Below are positions 29,532 to 33,932 of a stretch of 33,932 nucleotides of DNA, piece by piece. The notes under the pieces are model-generated. The model saw only the letters and a list, made by a program, of their open reading frames with translations, was not told the origin of the DNA and made no database searches. Made by a program: the position numbers and the translations under genes. The DNA is taken from positions 1-33,932 of the forward strand of contig JBBQGT010000015.1 of assembly GCA_038323265.1 (NCBI GenBank), read 5' to 3'. Source of the stretch: PNKC01 sp038323265 (GTDB lineage: Bacteria; Chloroflexota; Dehalococcoidia; Tepidiformales; Tepidiformaceae). Every line of letters begins with the position of its first letter. Position 1 is the first letter of the stretch.

Positions 29532-30578
29532 TTATCGCGCTGCTGCAGACGCCCCCACTCCTGAGAGCGTCCGCTCGACGGCATTCGCGATACCGGCGAC
29601 CGACCGCATCATCCCGGCGAAGCGTTCGTACGTCAAGGATTGGGCGCCATCGCTGAGGGCGTGGTCCGGGCTGGGGTGCACCTCGATCATCAGCCCATCG
29701 GCCCCCGCCGCGATCGCCGCCATCGCCACCGGCGGTACCAATTGGTACTTGCCGGTGCCGTGGCTGGGGTCGGCGATTACCGGCAGGTGACTCAGTTCCT
29801 TGGCCAGCGGAATGGCGTTGATGTCGAACGTGTTGCGGTAGGCCGTCTCGAAGGTGCGGATGCCGCGTTCGCAGAGGATCACGTTGGGGTTGCCCTGGGC
29901 CATGATGTACTCGGCAGCCAGCAGCCACTCCTCGATCTGGCCGCTGAGCGCACGCTTGAGCATCACCGGCTTCTTCGCCATGCCCACTTCGTCCAAAAGG
30001 AAGAAGTTCTGCATGTTGCGCGCGCCGATCTGGACGATGTCGGCGTAACGGCAGACGGAGTCGATGTCGCGCACGCTCATCAGCTCGGTGATCACGGGCA
30101 TGTTCGTCTCGCGGCCGGCGGTGGCGAGGAAGGCGAGTCCCTCTTCACCGAGCCCGCGAAAGGCGTATGGCGAACTGCGCGGCTTGTACGCCCCGCCGCG
30201 CAGGATGTTCGCGCCCGCGGTCTTCACGGCGTGGGCGGTCTGCACAATGTGGTCTTCGCTTTCGATCGAGCACGGCCCAGCCATCACGGCCAACTCCGTG
30301 CCGCCGATGGTCACCCCGTTGCCGACATCGATGATCGAGTTCGCGGGGTGGAAATCGCGGCTCACCAGCTTGTACGGCTTGGTCACCCGGTGCACCGATT
30401 CCACGTGAGGCATGCTTTCGAACATGTCCTGCAGTTCGGGGGCATCAGGCCCGATAACGCCGATGATGCTGCGCTCGGTGCCCACCGAGACGTGGGTCGT
30501 GCGGCCTGTCTCTTGAATACGAGCGACGATGTGGTCCAGGTCCGCCGGAGTGGCCTCCGGGGAAACAACGATTATCAC
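29532..30578 (-). CDS. aroF: DAHP synthase, type I-beta with N-terminal regulatory-like domain
   Basis: Condenses phosphoenolpyruvate with erythrose 4-phosphate, the entry step to chorismate. 348 residues. The N-terminal ferredoxin-like domain (about 1-85, IIVVSPEATPADLDHIVARI, ERSIIGVIGP) is the one that mediates Phe/Tyr feedback in type I-beta enzymes such as that of Thermotoga. The barrel has LAVMAGPCSIESEDH, LRGGAYKPRSSPYAF, VQIGARNMQNFFLL, KRALSGQIEEW, CERGIRTFE and ADPSHGTGK, which carry the substrate Arg/Lys and metal ligands. The GTG at 30578 is chosen over an ATG at 30674: homology starts at (M)IIVV, a GGAG lies eight bases before, and the longer start would overlap aroH by 83 bases. 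13 bases follow the aroH stop. Confidence 0.94.
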   Translation of the reverse strand: MIIVVSPEATPADLDHIVARIQETGRTTHVSVGTERSIIGVIGPDAPELQDMFESMPHVESVHRVTKPYKLVSRDFHPANSIIDVGNGVTIGGTELAVMAGPCSIESEDHIVQTAHAVKTAGANILRGGAYKPRSSPYAFRGLGEEGLAFLATAGRETNMPVITELMSVRDIDSVCRYADIVQIGARNMQNFFLLDEVGMAKKPVMLKRALSGQIEEWLLAAEYIMAQGNPNVILCERGIRTFETAYRNTFDINAIPLAKELSHLPVIADPSHGTGKYQLVPPVAMAAIAAGADGLMIEVHPSPDHALSDGAQSLTYERFAGMMRSVAGIANAVERTLSGVGASAAAR

Positions 30579-30591
30579 CGGGAAGTCTCCG

Positions 30592-30975
30592 TTACCGTGC
30601 GGTTGAATAGGTCTGGCTGCTGAGATCCGGCCGGAGGCGGCTGGCCTCTCGGAGATAGACATGATGGATGTCATGTTGTCCTTTTTCCGTGTTCAGGTGG
30701 AGAAGGACACGTATGCACAGGGGGAGCATTCCCGGCACGGACATTTCGTGGCTTTGCATGAGCGGGACCATGGTCCAGCCCATAAGCCGCGCAGCGACCG
30801 CGGGAAATTCAGCGTAGACGTCTGGGGTGGTGGTCAACCACGCCGAAGCAATGTCTTCGACGTTTATCTGGTTGACATCGAGCATTACCGTAAGCAACTC
30901 ACGCGTTGCCTCAAGGATCTCTTCCTTGGTGTTTTTGCTCACGGTTGTTGCGCCACGGACGCCTCGCACCGGCAT
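30592..30975 (-). CDS. aroH: AroH-type chorismate mutase
   Basis: 127-residue monofunctional chorismate mutase, converting chorismate to prephenate for Phe and Tyr. It matches the trimeric AroH fold of Bacillus subtilis: MPVRGVRGATTVSKNT (Arg 7 in the active-site position), TTPDVYAEFPAVAARLMGW with the Phe equivalent, QSHEMSVPGMLPLCIRV with Glu and Arg, and HVYLREASRLRPDLS with Tyr. The ATG at 30975 has GGAGGAGG about eight bases upstream; the longer frame passes through the leader region. It is transcribed with aroF from the promoter at 31224-31232, behind a Trp-rich leader ORF. Confidence 0.95.
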   Translation of the reverse strand: MPVRGVRGATTVSKNTKEEILEATRELLTVMLDVNQINVEDIASAWLTTTPDVYAEFPAVAARLMGWTMVPLMQSHEMSVPGMLPLCIRVLLHLNTEKGQHDIHHVYLREASRLRPDLSSQTYSTAR

Positions 30976-31217
30976 ACGCGCAGGTCCTCCTCCAAAGGGT
31001 TGTTGATAGGGGTAGGAATCCTTGTCCTTACCGCCGGAGAGTAAACACCCCGGCTGACGGGCATCCATAAGTGCGGCCCACGAGGGGCCAACGCCACGCC
31101 CATCGGCGCTCGTTGTCCCTTCGAAGGGCCGCAGTCACCTGCCCGTTATCAGCCGGAACCATTCTCCACAAACTCCCTGACGCTCTGCGCGCAGCGGCAT
31201 CCGCTGGCAGCGTCACT
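30976..31217 (-). promoter_or_regulatory. Structured mRNA leader of aroH-aroF, putative Trp attenuator
   Basis: About 240 nt lie between the predicted transcription start and aroH. The minus-strand GCGGCCC at 31126-31132 can pair with GGGCCGC at 31073-31079, enclosing the three Trp codons. Alternatively, part of 31073-31079 forms a 5-bp hairpin with 31085-31089, directly after the Trp codons. These two pairings exclude each other. A third hairpin (31033-31039 with 31048-31054) lies at the end of the leader ORF but has no U tract. The design is that of a ribosome-mediated attenuator, but the terminating element is not obvious, so control could be Rho-dependent or translational. Confidence 0.55.
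31028..31162 (-). CDS. Trp-rich leader peptide upstream of aroH-aroF
   Basis: 44-codon ORF starting ATG 31162 (MVPADNGQVTAALRRDN) with Trp at codons 21, 23 and 25 in RRWAWRWPLVG (codons at 31100-31102, 31094-31096 and 31088-31090). Trp is rare, so three in five residues is a strong attenuator-type signal. A GGGAG lies ten bases upstream of the ATG. The ORF ends with TAA at 31028-31030, about 50 nt before aroH. It could be longer upstream, but the -10 box at 31224 limits the transcript. It is probably a regulatory peptide with no function of its own. Confidence 0.6.
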   Translation of the reverse strand: MVPADNGQVTAALRRDNERRWAWRWPLVGRTYGCPSAGVFTLRR

Positions 31218-31223
31218 GGCGGG

Positions 31224-31232
31224 AGTATAGCA
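31224..31232 (-). promoter_or_regulatory. Extended -10 promoter of aroH-aroF
   Basis: TGCTATACT on the minus strand, 29 bases before the start of the trpA stop region in reverse order and about 250 bases before aroH. No -35 of note, as expected for an extended -10. It separates aroH-aroF from the upstream trpA unit. Confidence 0.6.
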
Positions 31233-31260
31233 GACGATAACGAATAGGATTTCGGTGGAC

Positions 31261-32055
31261 TCACCTCCGCCCGGTCATCTTCTCCACAAACGCCTGCGCA
31301 TCCGCCGCCGCCTCGCCAGGTGCCGCCTTATCCAACACCGCGATGACCGCCGTGCCGACGGCCACTGCCTCGGCCATCTCGCCCACAGCGACCACGTGTT
31401 CTCGAGTGTTGATGCCAAAGCCGACCACCAGCGACAGATCCGTGTGGCGGCGTACGCGCGCGAGGAAGTCTGGCAACGCTTCGGGTGAGACATTTCCGCG
31501 GCCCGTCGTGCCGGTGACGCTGACGCAATAGATGAACGCGTCAGCGACCGCCGCCAGCTTCGCCACGCGGTCTTCGCCGGTGGTCGGCGAAACGAGCGGC
31601 ACGAAGCTCATGTCGTTCTCGCGGCAGGCGGCCAGGAATACCCCGGCTTCCTCGGGCGGAAGGTCCACGATAATGAAGCCATCGCCGCCCGAGCCCGCGC
31701 ACTCCGTCGCGGTGCGCGCTTCGCCGAGGGCGAGCACCGGGTTGTAGTAGCCCATAAAAAGCACCGGCGCCTTCAGCCCCTGCGCGCGAGCTTCGCGCAC
31801 AAACCCGAAGCAATCGTGCAGCGTGATGCCGTGCTCGATGGCGATGTGGTTGGCGTGCTGGATCGTCGCGCCATCGGCCAGCGGGTCCGTGAACGGGACG
31901 CCGATTTCGATCACATCCGCGCCGCCGGCCTCCATGGCGAGGAGGATCGGCACGGTGTCTTCGCGCAGCGGGTAGCCGCCCGTAACGTACGGGATGAAGA
32001 GCGTGCGGCCCTCAGCGCGGGCCTTGGTGAAGACTTCTCGGAGACGCTTGGACAT
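31261..32055 (-). CDS. trpA: Tryptophan synthase alpha subunit
   Basis: 264 residues, normal length. Cleaves indole-3-glycerol phosphate to indole, which is channelled to TrpB. Catalytic residues are Glu in DVIEIGVPFTDPLADG and Asp in that same PFTDPLADG motif. The barrel also has LFIPYVTGGYP, VLFMGYYNPVLA, GFIIVDLPPEEA, and YCVSVTGTTGRG with the phosphate-binding GFGINTREH. It follows the CPBP protease by 37 bases and trpB further upstream. The unusual arrangement puts one unrelated membrane gene between the two subunits. Confidence 0.96.
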   Translation of the reverse strand: MSKRLREVFTKARAEGRTLFIPYVTGGYPLREDTVPILLAMEAGGADVIEIGVPFTDPLADGATIQHANHIAIEHGITLHDCFGFVREARAQGLKAPVLFMGYYNPVLALGEARTATECAGSGGDGFIIVDLPPEEAGVFLAACRENDMSFVPLVSPTTGEDRVAKLAAVADAFIYCVSVTGTTGRGNVSPEALPDFLARVRRHTDLSLVVGFGINTREHVVAVGEMAEAVAVGTAVIAVLDKAAPGEAAADAQAFVEKMTGRR

Positions 32056-32092
32056 TGGTCACGACCTTGTTGGCGATTGGCTGCGCTGGGAC

Positions 32093-32923
32093 CTAGCCCG
32101 ACGCGAGGATGAGAAAGCTGGTGAAATTGAATAGGAAGTGGAACAGCACGCTATCCCATAACGAACCGCGCGACCAGAAAAGCCAGGCCATCACTACCCC
32201 GATGCCGAAGAACGGGATCACGCTTCCGGGATCGAAGTGGACGAGCGCGAAGAGCGTGGCCGAAACCGCCGCCGCTGGCCAAAAACCCCACCTCGAAAGC
32301 CCCGCAAAGACGAAGCCCCGAAAGAAGAGCTCCTCGCTGATTGGCGCGCCAATCACCGTCGCCGCGAAGGCTATCGCCAACGTCGAACTCTCGCGCGAAA
32401 TGCCCGTCGGCACGGTGCTCTCAGGCACCAGGAAACCAGGCAACACGGCGCGTGCGAAATACACGTAGCCGGCCACCATCAGATACGCCGCGATGACCGC
32501 CAGCGCCGGTCGCCAGACGCCAAGGAAGTCGTATCTGTTTAGCTTGAGCACCCTGACCAGCGCACCGAAGTCCTGCTTCGAAGCGATGCCCACCACGCCG
32601 AAGAGCAGCACCTGCGAAAAGAGGGTGGCGAGTAGCGCCACGCGCAGGCTGTACTGATCCGCCAGGATCTGCGGCGGTTCGGGCAGCGGCAGCGAGTTGG
32701 CGGCGGCCACCATTCGCTGGTCGGCGTACTCGGCCACATGCTGCAGCTTCACGAAGGCGTCGCCCACATCGCTCGTCTGGACGCCGTGGCCGATCGTGAA
32801 GATGACCACTGCAGCGTTCACGAAGAAGAAGACTGCGACGAACATGGCCAGCCCGATGAGGACCTGTCGCGGCCCCCACGGATAGGCGCGGGCGGTGCCC
32901 TCCGTGGCAGCCGCCTCGCTCAG
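32093..32923 (-). CDS. CPBP-family intramembrane metalloprotease
   Basis: 276 residues with about eight hydrophobic helices. The CPBP (Abi/CaaX protease-like) motifs are present: PISEELFFRGFVF with the EExxxR Glu pair, LFALVHFDPG with the second metal His, and VLFHFLFNFTSF with the final His. These enzymes cleave within the membrane; some confer bacteriocin self-immunity. No ATG, GTG or TTG lies between the trpB stop and the first helix; the only candidate upstream of Met in helix 1 is CTG at 32923, overlapping the trpB TGA (CTGA at 32920-32923). That matches the GTGA pattern seen elsewhere. The start remains uncertain. Confidence 0.8.
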   Translation of the reverse strand: MSEAAATEGTARAYPWGPRQVLIGLAMFVAVFFFVNAAVVIFTIGHGVQTSDVGDAFVKLQHVAEYADQRMVAAANSLPLPEPPQILADQYSLRVALLATLFSQVLLFGVVGIASKQDFGALVRVLKLNRYDFLGVWRPALAVIAAYLMVAGYVYFARAVLPGFLVPESTVPTGISRESSTLAIAFAATVIGAPISEELFFRGFVFAGLSRWGFWPAAAVSATLFALVHFDPGSVIPFFGIGVVMAWLFWSRGSLWDSVLFHFLFNFTSFLILASG

Positions 32924-33932
32924 AGCGTCACGCCGAGAGCAGCGGCCACCGTGTGCATATCCTTGTCGCCGCGCCCACTGAGCCCAATCAACAGGTCCGT
33001 CCCCAGGCCCATTTCGCGGGCCACCTTCATCGCGTGGTAGATGGCGTGCGATGGCTCCAGTGCAGGGATGATGCCTTCCGATCGCGTCAGCGCCTGGAAC
33101 CCTTCGAGCGCCTGCTTGTCGTCCACCGCGACGTATTCGGCCCGCTCGGTCTGCTTCAGCCATGAGTGCTCGGGCCCAACGCCGGGGTAATCGAGGCCCG
33201 CCGAGATGCTGTGCGTCTCCATGATCTGCCCGGCGGCGTCCTGTAGAAGGTACGTGCGCGTGCCATGCAGCACACCGGGCCGCCCGGCAACCAGCGTCGC
33301 CGAGTGCTTGCCTGTTCCAACGCCATCGCCGCCAGCTTCGACGCCGATCAGGCGCACAGGGTCATCGATGAACGGATGAAACAGCCCGATCGCGTTGCTG
33401 CCGCCTCCGACACAGGCGATCGCGGCGTCTGGCAGCTTGCCTGCCTGCTCCAGCATCTGGACGCGCGCCTCCTTGCCGATGACCGACTGGAAATCGCGCA
33501 CGATCGTTGGGAACGGGTGCGGACCAATCGCCGAGCCGATCAGGTAGTGCGTTGTGGCCACGTTCGTCACCCAGTCGCGCATCGCCTCGTTGATAGCGTC
33601 CTTCAGCGTCTTGCTTCCGCTCTCCACCGGCACCAGCTCGGCGCCAAGCATCTTCATGCGAAAGACGTTGAGCGACTGGCGCTGGATGTCTTCAGTGCCC
33701 ATGTAGACCGCGCACTCGAGGTCCATCATCGCGCAGACGGTGGCCGTAGCCACTCCATGCGGCCCGGCGCCTGTTTCCGCGATGATTCGCGGCTTTTCCA
33801 GCCGCTTCGCCAGAAGCGCCTGGCCGATCGCGTTGTTGATCTTGTGCGCCCCTGTGTGCGCCAGGTCTTCGCGCTTCAGCCAGATGCGTGCTCCACCGCA
33901 CTCCCGCGTCATCCGCTCCGCGAAGTAGAGCG
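32920..33932 (-). CDS. trpB: Tryptophan synthase beta subunit (5' end outside window)
   Basis: PLP-dependent enzyme joining indole and serine to make Trp. The frame runs off the window end; the first residues visible are LYFAERMTREC. Present: LKREDLAHTGAHKINNAIGQA with the PLP Lys, ETGAGPHGVATAT, and the phosphate-binding CVGGGSNAIGLFHPF. EHSWLKQTERAEYVAV and GIIPALEPSHAIYHAM are the later family segments, ending SGRGDKDMHTVAAAL. The Met at 33910-33912 is not the start. The missing N-terminus is about 60-70 residues by family comparison. Its stop overlaps the likely CPBP start by four bases. Confidence 0.96.
   Translation of the reverse strand, partial: LYFAERMTRECGGARIWLKREDLAHTGAHKINNAIGQALLAKRLEKPRIIAETGAGPHGVATATVCAMMDLECAVYMGTEDIQRQSLNVFRMKMLGAELVPVESGSKTLKDAINEAMRDWVTNVATTHYLIGSAIGPHPFPTIVRDFQSVIGKEARVQMLEQAGKLPDAAIACVGGGSNAIGLFHPFIDDPVRLIGVEAGGDGVGTGKHSATLVAGRPGVLHGTRTYLLQDAAGQIMETHSISAGLDYPGVGPEHSWLKQTERAEYVAVDDKQALEGFQALTRSEGIIPALEPSHAIYHAMKVAREMGLGTDLLIGLSGRGDKDMHTVAAALGVTL

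Noticed and set aside
29640..30623. Long plus-strand open frame opposite aroF
   Set aside because: Antisense shadow; the minus strand encodes a full DAHP synthase.
30579..30674. N-terminal extension of aroF from an ATG at 30674
   Set aside because: It overlaps aroH by 83 bases and adds residues lacking any family match, while a GGAG-preceded GTG at 30578 matches the family start.
31028..31217. T-box riboswitch upstream of aroH
   Set aside because: No TGGNACCGCG-type core or specifier loop was found; the Trp-codon leader explains the structure better.

Overview
The window is a dense, high-GC bacterial chromosome segment carrying mostly housekeeping and anabolic genes on both strands. No rRNA, tRNA, phage, insertion sequence or CRISPR array is visible. 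The gene set points to a monoderm, probably a Chloroflexota bacterium of the Dehalococcoidia type (inference, moderate confidence): a class E/F-like sortase, a DUF1786 protein, a YerB/DUF3048 protein, ScpA, an AroH-type chorismate mutase and a type I-beta DAHP synthase. A TANNNT -10 box lies directly in front of many start codons, as expected for leaderless mRNAs.

Layout. 1-900: end of a sortase gene and its terminator. 898-7816: leuB, then RidA-like, HicB/DinB-like, hotdog thioesterase-aat and HEAT-like genes, then leuC-leuD plus a 52-residue Cys-rich ORF. A perfect 10 x 7 bp tandem repeat fills most of the leuC-leuD spacer. 8113-13214: DUF1786-DinB pair, a wrecked diguanylate cyclase, ABC1 kinase-EamA transporter pair and a small unknown gene. 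13239-15329: NMNAT-like nucleotidyltransferase convergent with a CaiB/BaiF CoA-transferase and a DUF4177-like small protein. 15471-19932: DUF3048 protein, then the E1alpha-E1beta-E2 operon of a branched-chain 2-oxoacid dehydrogenase. 20062-24888: small exported protein, Ppx/GppA phosphatase, SixA phosphatase, two tandem paralogues, and a DGPF/YCII protein with its ECF42 sigma factor. 24920-25678: a decaying toxin-antitoxin patch. 25726-28719: ribF-tyrS, zinc-ribbon protein, second thioesterase. 28742-33932: scpA, aroF, aroH, then trpA, a CPBP protease and trpB.

Aromatic and branched-chain amino acid metabolism dominate. AroF makes the first shikimate intermediate, AroH opens the Phe/Tyr branch, and TrpB/TrpA complete tryptophan. 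LeuB/LeuC/LeuD cover two leucine-pathway steps, and the Bkd complex degrades branched-chain keto acids.

The most interesting signal is upstream of aroH-aroF. An extended -10 promoter is followed by a roughly 240-nt leader encoding a short ORF with three Trp codons in five positions and mutually exclusive GC-rich helices, which looks like a Trp-sensing attenuator. Other notable items are the Cys-rich ORF behind leuD, the heptamer array, the near-perfect ECF42 promoter, the toxin-antitoxin remnants (one frameshifted, one with GTC where its start codon should be), and a CPBP protease between trpB and trpA.
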